Shown: one piece after another, positions 39,112-48,933 of the stretch
Layout: every line of letters begins with the position of its first letter
Position numbering within the stretch: the first letter of the stretch is position 1
Source of the DNA: Pseudoalteromonas nigrifaciens
Lineage (GTDB): Bacteria; Pseudomonadota; Gammaproteobacteria; Enterobacterales; Alteromonadaceae
Reading direction: 5' to 3'
DNA: 64,000 nt
Assembly (NCBI RefSeq): GCF_002221505.1
Contig: NZ_CP011036.1
Coordinates: 2,604,001 to 2,668,000, forward strand
Notes under the pieces: model-generated
What the model was told of the DNA's origin: nothing
Databases searched by the model: none
The model's input: only the letters and a program-made list of their open reading frames with translations
Made by a program: the position numbers and the translations under genes

Positions 39112-39278
39112 ATTTTTTCCTATTTATTTTGCGAGCTGTTGTATTAATGTCGATAACGTTATATCGACGATTTAACTTATTCACAGCATGTTTGTGTTGA
39201 TGGCTGCTATTATATTTGTTTCTGTAAAAATGATAATATGCTATTTTTGAAATTAACTTGTACATATAGGTAACAATC

Positions 39279-40145
39279 ATGCAGTGGGAAGGTATTAGTG
39301 AATTTGTACACGTTGCTGAAAATGCCAGCTTTACGCAAGCCTCAAAAAAAATGGCAATATCTACAGCGCAAGTAAGCAGGCAAATTAGTGCGCTCGAAAA
39401 CCGGCTGAATGTGAAGCTGTTTTATCGTACTACGCGCAAAGTGTCGTTAACTGAAGAAGGCCGAGTGTTTTATCAGCATTGCCGCAGTGTGCTTGATGGC
39501 TTAGATGCTGCAGAGCGGGCTATAACTAATTTACAAACAACGCCCCAAGGTAAAATAAAGCTTACGGCTTCGGTAACTTATGGAGAGCAGCAAGTACTGC
39601 CTTTGGTTTCTGACTTTATGCTGCAATATAGTGAGGTCGCGGTTTCTGCTTACTTGAGTAATCAACAAATTGACTTAGTTGAAGGCGGATACGATTTAGC
39701 TATACGTATTGGTAAGCTGGCCGACTCGTCAATGATGGCAAAAAAACTCGGAACCAGAACCAGTTATGTGTGCGCATCGCCAGAATATCTGGAAAAACAC
39801 GGCATACCACATGCAATTTCTGAACTGAGTAAACATAGTTGCCTACTAGGCACGCTTGATTATTGGCACTTTATGGAATCGGGAAAAGAAAAAAACATTC
39901 GCGTTGCCGGTAAGCTAAGATACAACAGTGGCTATAGCCTAGCGGATGCAGCATTAAAAGGATTAGGAATAGTACAACTGCCCGATTACTACGTGCAAAA
40001 TCACCTGCAAAGTGGTGAACTAATTACCTTATTAGATAGCTATCGGGTGCCTGATGAAGGCATTTGGGCCATATACCCTCATAATCGTCACTTATCGCCA
40101 AAAATAAGGTTATTGGTCGACTATTTAGCAAAGCATCTTAGTTAG
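39279..40145 (+). CDS. LysR family transcriptional regulator
   Basis: A 288-residue LysR-type regulator. The HTH (NASFTQASKKMAISTAQVSRQ) is followed by the substrate-binding domain (KLTASVTYGEQQVLPLVSDF). It belongs to the CrgA-like group. It is divergent from the SMR efflux gene with a 167-nt shared intergenic region, which suggests it controls that gene. Confidence 0.9.
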   Translation: MQWEGISEFVHVAENASFTQASKKMAISTAQVSRQISALENRLNVKLFYRTTRKVSLTEEGRVFYQHCRSVLDGLDAAERAITNLQTTPQGKIKLTASVTYGEQQVLPLVSDFMLQYSEVAVSAYLSNQQIDLVEGGYDLAIRIGKLADSSMMAKKLGTRTSYVCASPEYLEKHGIPHAISELSKHSCLLGTLDYWHFMESGKEKNIRVAGKLRYNSGYSLADAALKGLGIVQLPDYYVQNHLQSGELITLLDSYRVPDEGIWAIYPHNRHLSPKIRLLVDYLAKHLS

Positions 40146-40220
40146 TATTTACGTACTTGAATAATATTAATCTCGAATTTAACTGTGAGGTTAATATTAT
40201 TACTTCAACTAAGTACACGC

Positions 40221-42647
40221 TCACATTTTACTTTTCACTTTGTTAGTTGCAATACTGGTTGCAGGGCTATCGGGCCAAAAATGCTTGGGGTAACGCCCTT
40301 TCATTTCTTTTTGTACATCGCGATAACTGGTATTCCAAAAGTGTGCTAAATCTTGAGTAAGTTGCAACGAGCGTTTCCCCGGCGACAATAACTCCATCAG
40401 CAGTGGCAATTTCCCCTGCGCCAACAACGGCGTGCTGGTCATACCGTATACTTCTTGCATACGTACACTGAGCTTTGCAGGGCCTTCAAGCTGATATTCA
40501 ATCCTAATATTAGAGCCGCTCGCTACCGTTAAACGCAGTGGCAGTAAGCTTTTTAAGGCACTTTGTTGTTGCCAGTCAAAACAATTTTGTAATGCCTCAA
40601 AGTAGTTAAACTTTTTAAGCTGCTCCAGGGTTTTAATATCTTGTAAAAATACACCTAGCCACTGCGGTGCCGTTTGAATAAGTTGTTGCTCGTTAATTTT
40701 CGGAAACTTTTCGCTCATTAGCTTACTTGCTAAGCTCATTCTAATTAATAGTTGCTCAGCGTCTTTTTGTTCATTAAACAGTGCAAAGCCATGTTTAGTA
40801 AATAAATTTAACCATGCTTTGGCGCGCTCACTTTTATCGAGTTTTTGCGCACTTGGCTGGCTAGTAAGGGTAATAGCGCCCAGTTTCACTTCGTCTTGAT
40901 GGATAAAGCGTGCGGTTTTTTCATCAAACTCACAGCGAGTTTGCATGCTAAATAAATGCGGCAAATAGGCTTGCAGCTCAAATGGGCTAAGTGATGTGGC
41001 ACTAAAAATACGCCCGCCTTTGTGCCCGCCCATAGTGGCAATTGCAAGGTAGTCGTCGTTATGCCAGTAATCGCGGTTTAGCTCAGCGCCTGCACCATTG
41101 GCAAGTAAGTATCCACTGCCACGCTTTTTCGCGATTCGATCGGGGTAAGCAAGCGCCACCAGCAAGCTTAAGTGCTCGGTATTTAAATCGCCATTTGACT
41201 CTTTTACTTTTAAGCGACTTTGCCAATATTTTAATTGCTGCTTGAATACCGGATGTGGCCGTTGTTGTTGGCTATGCAGCGCTAAGCTTAGCTCATTAGC
41301 AGTATTTACGCGGCTTTCAAGTAATGCCACCAAATAAATAGCGAGTCGATAAATACCGGGGAGTGCTTGCTCTAATGCCTGCGCTTTTAATAGCATATGC
41401 GCCAAACGAATATCAGCGCCAAAGCCTAACATTTTACTGCCAAGCGGTGTGAGCTTGCCTTTGCTGTCTATGGCTTCAAGCATGCTAAGTAAGTTACTTG
41501 CCTGTATGCCTTGCTGCTCAGTAGGCTTATCAAGCAAGGTTAGCTCCTCAATGCTTGCCCCCCACTGCTTAGCTTCTAGCATTAGTTGGCTTATGTCTGA
41601 TGTGAGTATTTCGGGATTGTCGTGACTATTACGGCGCTCAAAAGTTTGCTTAGAGCCAAGCCTATAAACCACACCTGGCTCTATTCGCCCTGCACGCCCT
41701 GCACGCTGCACTGCCGATGAGCGCGATATGCTTTGTGTTGTGAGTTCAGTAACACCGGTTTTTAAATTAAAGGTCGCGGCGCGGCGTTTACCGCTATCAA
41801 TCACAATCCTTATGCCTTCAATGGTTAAGCTAGTTTCGGCCACATTGGTAGTAAGTACCACCTTGCGCATCCCTTCAGGCGCAGGAGCAATAGCTGCTTG
41901 CTGGTTGGCTTTATCTTGCTCGCCAAATAGCGTTGCCACTATACAATTATTTGGTAAGTCAGTGAGTGCTTGTTGTACCCTGAGTATTTCGTGCTGCCCT
42001 GGTAAAAACACCAACGCGCTGCCTGTTTGCTCACTCAGTGCTTGTTTTATTATAGTGGGGATTGCATCAAGCCAGCGGCTTTCATCTTTTATGGGTATAT
42101 ATACTTCATCTATTGGATAGCTGCGCCCATTTGATTGAATTACAGGGCAAGCAAAAAACTCAGTGTAGCGCTGGGTATCAAGGGTTGCCGACATCAACAT
42201 TATGGTTAAATCTTCGCGCAGCGCACTTTGGGTCTCTAACGCAAATGCCAATGAAGTATCGGCTGCAATAGAGCGCTCATGAAACTCATCAAATATCAGT
42301 AAATCAACATCGCTAAGCTCAGGATCGTTTTGCAGCATACGAGTAAGCATGCCTTCGGTAACTATTTCAAGGCGCGTATTAACACTTACTTTACTCTCAC
42401 CTCTTATACGCAGGCCAACACTTTGGCCAACACTCTCGTTTTGACACTTTGCCAAGTAACTAGCAATATTACGCGCAGCTAAACGACGCGGCTCTAGCAT
42501 TACAATACGTTTAAAGTGCCCATCACGCATAAGTTGCAGCGGCAACCAAGTAGACTTACCTGCACCCGGCGGCGCTTGCAGTAGCGTAATTGGGTTGCTT
42601 TGTAATGTTATTACGAGTTGTTGATATATGTTTTGAACCGGCAGCAC
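40221..42647 (-). CDS. hrpB: ATP-dependent helicase HrpB
   Basis: An 808-residue DEAH/RHA-type helicase. Helicase motifs in order: QAPPGAGKST (Walker A, about residues 25-33), MLEPRRLAARN, DEFHERS (DExH box), MSATLD, then NVAETSLTIEGI and QRAGRAGR. A helicase-associated domain and the HrpB C-terminal domain follow. The start is GTG at 42647 with AGGGTAAAT upstream. Role in RNA metabolism is not well defined. It is a single gene. Confidence 0.93.
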   Translation of the reverse strand: MLPVQNIYQQLVITLQSNPITLLQAPPGAGKSTWLPLQLMRDGHFKRIVMLEPRRLAARNIASYLAKCQNESVGQSVGLRIRGESKVSVNTRLEIVTEGMLTRMLQNDPELSDVDLLIFDEFHERSIAADTSLAFALETQSALREDLTIMLMSATLDTQRYTEFFACPVIQSNGRSYPIDEVYIPIKDESRWLDAIPTIIKQALSEQTGSALVFLPGQHEILRVQQALTDLPNNCIVATLFGEQDKANQQAAIAPAPEGMRKVVLTTNVAETSLTIEGIRIVIDSGKRRAATFNLKTGVTELTTQSISRSSAVQRAGRAGRIEPGVVYRLGSKQTFERRNSHDNPEILTSDISQLMLEAKQWGASIEELTLLDKPTEQQGIQASNLLSMLEAIDSKGKLTPLGSKMLGFGADIRLAHMLLKAQALEQALPGIYRLAIYLVALLESRVNTANELSLALHSQQQRPHPVFKQQLKYWQSRLKVKESNGDLNTEHLSLLVALAYPDRIAKKRGSGYLLANGAGAELNRDYWHNDDYLAIATMGGHKGGRIFSATSLSPFELQAYLPHLFSMQTRCEFDEKTARFIHQDEVKLGAITLTSQPSAQKLDKSERAKAWLNLFTKHGFALFNEQKDAEQLLIRMSLASKLMSEKFPKINEQQLIQTAPQWLGVFLQDIKTLEQLKKFNYFEALQNCFDWQQQSALKSLLPLRLTVASGSNIRIEYQLEGPAKLSVRMQEVYGMTSTPLLAQGKLPLLMELLSPGKRSLQLTQDLAHFWNTSYRDVQKEMKGRYPKHFWPDSPATSIATNKVKSKM

Positions 42648-42687
42648 AGCTATTTACCCTAAATTGCTTTACCGGCATTGTAACAAA

Positions 42688-42710
42688 AAACCGCAGCGTG
42701 ACTGCGGTTG
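42688..42710 (-). terminator. Terminator of the truncated haemoglobin gene
   Basis: AACCGCAG pairs with CTGCGGTT over a 5-nt loop, followed on the minus strand by a T6 run. Confidence 0.85.
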
Positions 42711-42796
42711 ATGTTTAATAATTAATACTCTTTTACAAGCAACTAAGCTCAATAGGTTGCCCATTAGCTACCCACTTTCTACCTATTAACTCTCTA

Positions 42797-43210
42797 CTAG
42801 CTACCCGATACCATTCTAATTCGCTCTGCGGGTACGCGCAATTGCTGCATTAAATACACTTTAAACGACTCTGCATAAGGCTGATCATCTACGGCTTTTT
42901 GCATGCATAATAGCCAAGCTTCACTTTCGGCAACGCCTACCGCCAAGTGTTTATGCGCCTGGGGAATGTTAATGCTGCCAAAATGCTCCGCGTACAGCTT
43001 AGGTCCGCCCATCCAACCTGACAAAAAGTAAGCTAACTTTTTACGCGACTGCGACAAGTCTTTACTGTGCATATCTCTTATGTGCTTAGCCTCTTTTAAC
43101 TGTTGCATATAATCATAAAATGCATCAACCAGCTGGGTAATACCTACTAACTCCCCCGCCATTTTGTAAGAGCAATCTCCTACGCCATATTCACACACTT
43201 TAGTATCCAT
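42797..43210 (-). CDS. Group II truncated haemoglobin
   Basis: A 137-residue truncated globin. The likely proximal haem ligand is His88 (QAHKHLAVG), and Trp99 in SEAWLLCM is the group II TrpG8. The GGP motif (WMGGPKLY) lies before it. Such globins bind oxygen and may detoxify nitric oxide or peroxide. The gene stands alone. Confidence 0.88.
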   Translation of the reverse strand: MDTKVCEYGVGDCSYKMAGELVGITQLVDAFYDYMQQLKEAKHIRDMHSKDLSQSRKKLAYFLSGWMGGPKLYAEHFGSINIPQAHKHLAVGVAESEAWLLCMQKAVDDQPYAESFKVYLMQQLRVPAERIRMVSGS

Positions 43211-43475
43211 AACTCACTCATACCGTCTGTTTTATCGCAACATAATAACTTAAAACCTATATTGGATAAGCAATTATTACAAACTGCTATGTATATTTTG
43301 TATGCATTTAAAGAAGGACCACATAATTACACCCACCTTTTAGCCTTACTCTATTTATGATTGATATTAAGCTACTGATATTAATTACAAAAAATATTTA
43401 TGCTTTTTTTTGGTATACGACTTGCTACTTTATAGTTGACTGTTAATTTCACTAATCTAAAGTAAGGAGCTACTT

Positions 43476-43673
43476 ATGAACAGCGATCGTATCAAAGGTA
43501 ATTGGAAAGAACTTAAAGGTAAAGCGCAACGTAAATGGGGCGACATAACCGACGATGATTTAGATAAAATTGAAGGTAGCCGCAAAGAGTTAGTTGGCAA
43601 AATTCAACAGCAATACGGTAAGTCGAAAGAAGAAGCCGAACGCGAAGTTGATGAATTTGAAAAAGACCATTAA
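43476..43673 (+). CDS. CsbD family stress-response protein
   Basis: A 65-residue hydrophilic protein of the CsbD family (E. coli YjbJ-like). It starts [20 protein letters not shown] and contains [19 protein letters not shown]. Its function is unclear; it is often abundant under stress. A strong TAAGGAG ribosome-binding site lies upstream, and a terminator follows. Confidence 0.92.
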   Translation: MNSDRIKGNWKELKGKAQRKWGDITDDDLDKIEGSRKELVGKIQQQYGKSKEEAEREVDEFEKDH

Positions 43674-43693
43674 TTTTAGCTATTAGCTACTTA

Positions 43694-43728
43694 AAAATAA
43701 CCGCCTTTGTTGGCGGTTTTGTTTTTGG
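43694..43728 (+). terminator. Terminator of the CsbD gene
   Basis: AACCGCC pairs with GGCGGTT over a 6-nt loop and is followed by TTTTGTTTTT. Confidence 0.88.
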
Positions 43729-43735
43729 CTAAACA

Positions 43736-44341
43736 TTAATGAGCACTTATCACATCTTCAGCTAATAGTAGCTCATCACCTTTATATACTTCGAGCCAGC
43801 CTGGCGGGGATGTATCGCAACCAATAATAGTTACCTGTAACACATAACTATAACGACCATTTTTAAACGTATAATTATGATTGCCACCACTGCCTTCAAA
43901 TGTAATATCGCCATTTAGTAAAACCATATCAGGCTTGTCGCTTGGCTTTTTATCAATACCCCACACTGCATAACGAAAATTATGATCGCCTAAATCATCC
44001 ACACGAATATGGTAGTTAGCTGTTTTCCAATCAAGTACTGGCTTTTCAAAAGTATTGATACTTGCATGCAAAGATTGCTTACCTTGTTCTATTAAGCTTT
44101 TAGCAAGTGCCTGCTCTTTAGCGTTTTGGGTATTTACAGCAATAATTTTACCGTCGGTATCTACCCACATAACGCCGTTATTGAGCATAATGCCACGCCA
44201 ACCTACACTATCCCAATCGGTATCAATGTTTGAACTGGCAATAACTGCAGTGAGTTCATCATTAAATACTTCATCAAAGCGGTTAATAAACTCAGGTTCA
44301 TTTTTAATGTCAGGTATGGGATATAGAAACATAGAAAACAT
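43736..44341 (-). CDS. Protein of unknown function next to the RAYT element
   Basis: A 201-residue acidic cytoplasmic protein with no recognised family. It has Trp-rich segments (DWDSVGWRGIMLNNGVMWVD) and a beta-rich C-terminal half. The start codon lies only 5 nt from the left inverted repeat of the IS200-like element, and the AGGGTGGGTG within that repeat is the only RBS-like sequence. A second ATG at 44332 is possible. The element may have replaced its original promoter. Confidence 0.7.
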   Translation of the reverse strand: MFSMFLYPIPDIKNEPEFINRFDEVFNDELTAVIASSNIDTDWDSVGWRGIMLNNGVMWVDTDGKIIAVNTQNAKEQALAKSLIEQGKQSLHASINTFEKPVLDWKTANYHIRVDDLGDHNFRYAVWGIDKKPSDKPDMVLLNGDITFEGSGGNHNYTFKNGRYSYVLQVTIIGCDTSPPGWLEVYKGDELLLAEDVISAH

Positions 44342-44346
44342 AGAAT

Positions 44347-45606
44347 GACACCCACCCTAATAATTAATCCCTTTGGTGTTTATCTAAATAAACATTGCTG
44401 AGCTTAAAATCCCCTTAGCTTTGACAATCTCTCTGCTTATTAAAATAATATTCAAATAACGCTGTATTTAACTGCTTTTTATTCACTTTTAGGCATGCGA
44501 AATACTGTGCTTTCACAGTGAAGGGGAATAACGGGTAATTTTTGAAGTGAAATTTTAAGCCAGTAGCTTTTCGCAGTTACTAACGTTGGTGCGCCGCTTT
44601 CTGTTTAGGTGTTCGCAGTATCCTTCGTGTGACGCTGGGCGACCTACTGCGCCATGAAATACGCGACTAAATTGTGTGGTGAGTTTTAGCCAGTTTTCGG
44701 GGGTAATGTTTACTCTTTGTAACAGGGGTAAAGTGGTACTCTCAATATAGCCTTTCTTGTCTTCACGTATACAACGCCCGGTTAATTCTACTAGTTCAAG
44801 GTAAGATTTAAGCGCAAAGGGTAATCCTTTCGCCATGTGCTTTTTGGGTTTACCTGAAAAGCGCAGGAGTTGCTTCGGTTGCTTACCTGCAGTGGCACTT
44901 TCAATGCGTATTTTTACGCTGGTATGCTCTGATGTTTCTGGTGTTGTTGCTGCCTTTGCTCTTATTGGGTTTAAGTCAACATATGCCATACAGGCGATTA
45001 ATGCGGCTTCATCTAAGAGGGCTTGTGATTTAAAGCGTCCCTCCCAAAAGCGGCCGGTACAGTTATCTTCTTTATTAGCTCTGCGCGCAATGTCTTCATT
45101 TAATAGCCGCATAAACCAACTGATATTAGCTAAGCGTTCTCGGTATTCATTGATTGTTTCATTTAGAAAGAGCCATTCAATTTTGCTTAGCTCTTCGCCT
45201 TGCAGGTATTTGTTAGTGAGTACAGTGCCTTTACAAAGCCTGTGCCACCGCTGAATAATGGCTTTATCGGTTAGTCGCTTGGCTTTTTTATCATCAACAT
45301 AGAGTACTAAGTGCGTGTGATTACTCATTACTGCATACGCGCACACATCAATACAAAACACGTTAGCGAGGGCAAGTAATTTGCTTTCAACCCACCCTCT
45401 GCGATGTTCATACGATTGATTAGTAAAGTTGTCTACGCCGCATAAAAATGCACGGCGTACACAGCGCGAAATACAGTGATAGTATTTTGTATCGACCAAA
45501 CTAACCTGACGTTTTCTTGCGATAGCCATGTGACACCCTGCTTAATTATTGCACTAAAAAGAGCATAGTTAATTACACTGATATTACAAATATTAAGGTG
45601 GGTGTC
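44347..45606. mobile_element. IS200-like/RAYT element bounded by inverted repeats
   Basis: The 16-bp sequence GACACCCACCCTAATA at 44347-44362 is repeated inverted at 45591-45606 with one mismatch. Between them lie one transposase gene and a small hairpin (ACTGTG CTTT CACAGT, 44504-44519). Total 1260 bp. A partial third copy of the motif (TGACACCCTGCTTAAT) lies just before the transposase start codon. Confidence 0.75.
44555..45529 (-). CDS. IS200-like/REP-associated tyrosine transposase (RAYT)
   Basis: A 324-residue Y1 HUH transposase of the IS200-like/RAYT group. The HUH motif is in SNHTHLVLY, and the catalytic tyrosine region follows later. The segments YYHCISRCVRRAFLCG, GRFWEGRFKSQALLDE and YVDLNPIRAK are hallmarks of this group. 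These proteins cut and join single-stranded DNA at palindromic repeats. Inverted GGTGGGTGTC motifs flank it. It appears intact. Confidence 0.9.
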   Translation of the reverse strand: MAIARKRQVSLVDTKYYHCISRCVRRAFLCGVDNFTNQSYEHRRGWVESKLLALANVFCIDVCAYAVMSNHTHLVLYVDDKKAKRLTDKAIIQRWHRLCKGTVLTNKYLQGEELSKIEWLFLNETINEYRERLANISWFMRLLNEDIARRANKEDNCTGRFWEGRFKSQALLDEAALIACMAYVDLNPIRAKAATTPETSEHTSVKIRIESATAGKQPKQLLRFSGKPKKHMAKGLPFALKSYLELVELTGRCIREDKKGYIESTTLPLLQRVNITPENWLKLTTQFSRVFHGAVGRPASHEGYCEHLNRKRRTNVSNCEKLLA

Positions 45607-45666
45607 TGTTTAATTTTTACCATGGTATTATTTATAAGATCTATATAATTATTGGAAATTAATTTA

Positions 45667-46155
45667 ATGTTAAGATGCTTCACCGCTATATCTACAATAT
45701 TGTTACTCTCTGGTTGTGCTAACAATGCAATTGTTGAGCTTCAAAAACTAGATTCAAAAAGTTTAACAAACAAAAATATACAAATAATCGATGATGGTAA
45801 AACTAAAGATTCAATTAAACATATCATTGCTGGCAAGTTAGATAAATACGGCTTTAAATATCAAATTGTCGATATTTCACAGTCTAACTCTAACGTAACA
45901 AATAACCCTAAGCTGACTTACTCTGCAAACTGGTGGTGGGACATGGCTAGTTATATGCGCTATTTGAACATTGAGATAAAAGACAACAGCCAAACTATCG
46001 CACTGGTAAAAATTGACACCGTGAAGTGTGGTGGTTTTGACAAGTTTGGTTCAGCCCAACGACGCACTGAGATCACCTTAGATTTACTCCTAAGTGACTT
46101 GAGCAAAGAAGAAGCCAATGAACTGATTTGTCTTGGTGGCCAACCTAAAAACTAA
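45667..46155 (+). CDS. Lipoprotein of unknown function
   Basis: A 162-residue protein with a lipobox signal (ILLLSGC, Cys18). The mature region is soluble, with a Trp-rich motif (SANWWWDMASYMRYL) near the centre. Not recognised; it resembles small sigma-like lipoproteins of unknown role. The ATG at 45667 is preferred over TTG 45652 because it starts the signal peptide cleanly. It begins 60 nt beyond the right repeat of the RAYT element. Confidence 0.75.
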   Translation: MLRCFTAISTILLLSGCANNAIVELQKLDSKSLTNKNIQIIDDGKTKDSIKHIIAGKLDKYGFKYQIVDISQSNSNVTNNPKLTYSANWWWDMASYMRYLNIEIKDNSQTIALVKIDTVKCGGFDKFGSAQRRTEITLDLLLSDLSKEEANELICLGGQPKN

Positions 46156-46185
46156 TCTAAAAAATTGAATAATAAAATTAATGTG

Positions 46186-46227
46186 TTGTGGCCAATTAAT
46201 TCTAGACACTGAATTAATTGGTCACAA
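46186..46227. repeat. Large imperfect palindrome downstream of the lipoprotein gene
   Basis: TTGTGGCCAATTAATTC pairs with GAATTAATTGGTCACAA (16 of 17, the other a possible G-U) across an 8-nt loop. It immediately precedes the terminator hairpin at 46239. Confidence 0.7.
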
Positions 46228-46235
46228 TAGTTGTT

Positions 46236-46267
46236 AAAAACGAGCCAAATTTGGCTCGTTTTTGTTT
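46236..46267. terminator. Terminator between the lipoprotein gene and metH
   Basis: AACGAGCCAAA and TTTGGCTCGTT form a continuous 22-bp palindrome with a T run on the plus strand and A run on the other. Confidence 0.88.
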
Positions 46268-46290
46268 TACTGATAACTGACCGCTCCGCT

Positions 46291-48921
46291 CTATTCCGGA
46301 TCATACCCTAAGTTAGGCGATAGCCACCTTTCAGCTTCCTCTAACGTCATATTAGTTCGTTTAGCGTAATCTTCCACCTGATCCTTTTGTACTGCGGCTA
46401 CGGCGTAATATTTAGCTTCCGGGTGCGAAAAGTACCAGCCCGAAACGGCCGCACCTGGCCACATGGCGTACGAGCTTGTTAGCTGCATGCCAATACGTTT
46501 TTCGGTGTCGAGCAACTGCCAAATTTTCTTTTTCTCGGTGTGCTCTGGGCACGCTGGGTAACCTGGCGCAGGGCGAATACCTTGGTAGTTTTCGCGTATT
46601 AGCTCATCGTTTTCTAGGTTTTCATCTGGTGCAAAACCCCAGTATTCTTTACGTACTTGCTCGTGTAGGTACTCGGCAAACGCTTCGGCGAGCCTGTCGG
46701 CAACGGCTTTAATCATTATTTTGTTGTAGTCGTCTTGCTGGGCGTCAAACGCATTAGCTAGGTCGTCTTCTTCCAACCCCCCCGTTACTGCAAATGCGCC
46801 AAAGTAATCTGGCGTACCTTTTGGGGCTATATAATCAGCTAGGCAGTAGTTAGCAAAATCGGTTTTTTCGGTTTGCTGGCGTAAATGGCACGAGGTAGTT
46901 AACACCTCTTTGCGTGTTTCGTCTGTGTATATTTCTATGTCGTCGCCAACGCGGTTTGCAGGGAATAAACCAATTACACCCAGTGGTTGCAAGCTGCCTG
47001 CTTTTTCAAGGTCGTCTAACATGTCGTTGGCGTCTTTAAATAAGCTTTGCGCTTGCTCGCCAACTACTTCATCGGTCATTATGCGCGGGTATTTACCGGC
47101 GATTGACCAGGTCATAAAGTATGGCGTCCAATCTATGTATTTACGCAGCGTAGTTATAGATACATTTTTAAACTCTTGCACGCCAAGCTGTTTAGGCACT
47201 GGTGGTGTGTAGTTATCCCAATCGAGTTTTGCGGCGTTATCGCGAGCACGCTGAATTGTCACTGGTTTTGAGCGTGGTTTTTTACGCGCTTGTTGCTCGC
47301 GTACTTTCACGTACTCGGCTTGTGTTTTTTCTAAAAAGTCACTTTTGTGCTCTTTCGATAATAAGTTTGAAACCACACCCACTGCACGGCTGGCGTTACT
47401 TACATACACTACGCCTTTATCGTACTGTGGCTCAATTTTAACGGCGGTGTGCGCTTTTGATGTAGTAGCACCACCAATTAACAGCGGCAGTTCAAAACCA
47501 CGGCGTTTCATTTCTTTGGCTACGTGTACCATTTCGTCAAGCGATGGGGTAATTAGCCCCGATAAACCAATAATATCGGCTTTTTCATCGATTGCGGTTT
47601 GCAGTATTTTATCAGCAGGCACCATTACGCCTAAGTCGATTACTTCGTAGTTATTACATTGCAGTACTACGCCAACAATGTTTTTACCTATGTCGTGTAC
47701 GTCGCCTTTTACCGTGGCCATTACAATTTTGCCGTTGGTTGAACCTTCTTCTTTCTCAAGCTCAATGTAGGGATCTAGGTAAGCTACGGCGCGCTTCATT
47801 ACACGGGCCGATTTAACTACTTGTGGTAAAAACATTTTACCTGCACCAAATAAGTCACCTACTACGTTCATGCCGTCCATTAACGGGCCTTCAATTACGT
47901 GAATAGGTTTAGCGGCAGCAGCGCGGCACTCTTCGGTATCTACTTCTATGTATTCGGTAATGCCTTTAACAAGGGCATGCTCAAGGCGTTTTTCAACGCT
48001 CCAACTGCGCCATTCTAAATCTTCAACGCGCTCAGCTTGTGCCATGCCTGAGTACTTAGGCGCAAGCTCTACTAAACGCTCGCCTGCACCTGGATCGGTG
48101 TTGAGTATTACGTCTGTAACGGCTTTGCGTAGTTCTTCTGGTATGTCGTCGTAAACCGCCAGTTGCCCCGCGTTAACAATCCCCATATCCATACCCGCTT
48201 GAATAGCGTGATATAAAAATACTGAGTGAATAGCTTCACGTACTGGGTTATTACCGCGAAACGAAAACGACACATTCGACACCCCACCCGACACTTTACA
48301 GTGCGGCAAGTTTTGCTTTATACGCCGTGTGCCTTCAATAAATTCGACCGCGTAGTTGTCGTGCTCTTCTATCCCTGTGGCTACAGCAAATATATTTGGG
48401 TCAAAAATAATGTCTTCGGGCGCAAAGCCAACTTCTTCTACTAATATTTTGTAGCTACGCTCACATATTTCAAACTTTCTATCGGCGGTAGCGGCTTGGC
48501 CGTCGGTGTCAAAGGCCATAACTACAGCCGCTGCACCAAAACGTTTAATGGTTTTGGCTTGACGAATAAACGGCTCTTCGCCTTCTTTTAACGAAATTGA
48601 GTTAACAATGGCTTTGCCTTGAATGCACTTTAAACCGGCTTCTATTACTTCCCATTTAGAGGAGTCGACCATTATAGGTACGCGAGAAATATCGGGTTCT
48701 GAGGCAATTAAATTTAAAAACTTAACCATGGCGGCTTTTGAGTCCAACATGGCTTCGTCCATGTTTATATCAATTACCTGCGCGCCGTTTTCTACTTGTT
48801 CGCGAGCAACTGTTAACGCGGTTTCATAGTCTTCTTCCATGATCAAACGTTTAAACATGGCGGAGCCGGTTACATTGGTACGTTCGCCGACATTAGTAAA
48901 TACTGCTATTTTTTGAGTCAT
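46291..48921 (-). CDS. metH: Methionine synthase, pterin/cobalamin/activation part (split MetH)
   Basis: An 876-residue protein equal to MetH without its homocysteine domain. It has the pterin-binding domain (starts [11 protein letters not shown]), the cobalamin cap and Rossmann domain ([12 protein letters not shown] with the cobalt-ligating His) and the C-terminal SAM-binding activation domain ([12 protein letters not shown]). It transfers methyl from methyltetrahydrofolate to cobalamin and needs the partner protein to methylate homocysteine. TAAGGAG overlaps the stop of the upstream half, 12 nt before this ATG, in the same frame. The split looks functional rather than broken. Confidence 0.92.
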   Translation of the reverse strand: MTQKIAVFTNVGERTNVTGSAMFKRLIMEEDYETALTVAREQVENGAQVIDINMDEAMLDSKAAMVKFLNLIASEPDISRVPIMVDSSKWEVIEAGLKCIQGKAIVNSISLKEGEEPFIRQAKTIKRFGAAAVVMAFDTDGQAATADRKFEICERSYKILVEEVGFAPEDIIFDPNIFAVATGIEEHDNYAVEFIEGTRRIKQNLPHCKVSGGVSNVSFSFRGNNPVREAIHSVFLYHAIQAGMDMGIVNAGQLAVYDDIPEELRKAVTDVILNTDPGAGERLVELAPKYSGMAQAERVEDLEWRSWSVEKRLEHALVKGITEYIEVDTEECRAAAAKPIHVIEGPLMDGMNVVGDLFGAGKMFLPQVVKSARVMKRAVAYLDPYIELEKEEGSTNGKIVMATVKGDVHDIGKNIVGVVLQCNNYEVIDLGVMVPADKILQTAIDEKADIIGLSGLITPSLDEMVHVAKEMKRRGFELPLLIGGATTSKAHTAVKIEPQYDKGVVYVSNASRAVGVVSNLLSKEHKSDFLEKTQAEYVKVREQQARKKPRSKPVTIQRARDNAAKLDWDNYTPPVPKQLGVQEFKNVSITTLRKYIDWTPYFMTWSIAGKYPRIMTDEVVGEQAQSLFKDANDMLDDLEKAGSLQPLGVIGLFPANRVGDDIEIYTDETRKEVLTTSCHLRQQTEKTDFANYCLADYIAPKGTPDYFGAFAVTGGLEEDDLANAFDAQQDDYNKIMIKAVADRLAEAFAEYLHEQVRKEYWGFAPDENLENDELIRENYQGIRPAPGYPACPEHTEKKKIWQLLDTEKRIGMQLTSSYAMWPGAAVSGWYFSHPEAKYYAVAAVQKDQVEDYAKRTNMTLEEAERWLSPNLGYDPE

Positions 48922-48933
48922 GTTGGCGGCTCC

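Noticed and set aside
41728..42120. A 130-codon plus-strand ORF inside hrpB
   Set aside because: It is antisense to conserved helicase motifs, and its composition reflects the complement of that gene.
43329..43342. ACACCCACCTTTTA upstream of csbD as a further copy of the RAYT end repeat
   Set aside because: Only about 11 bases match and there is no palindromic partner; chance is likely.
44835..45254. A 139-codon plus-strand ORF inside the RAYT gene
   Set aside because: It is antisense to the transposase core; no independent evidence.
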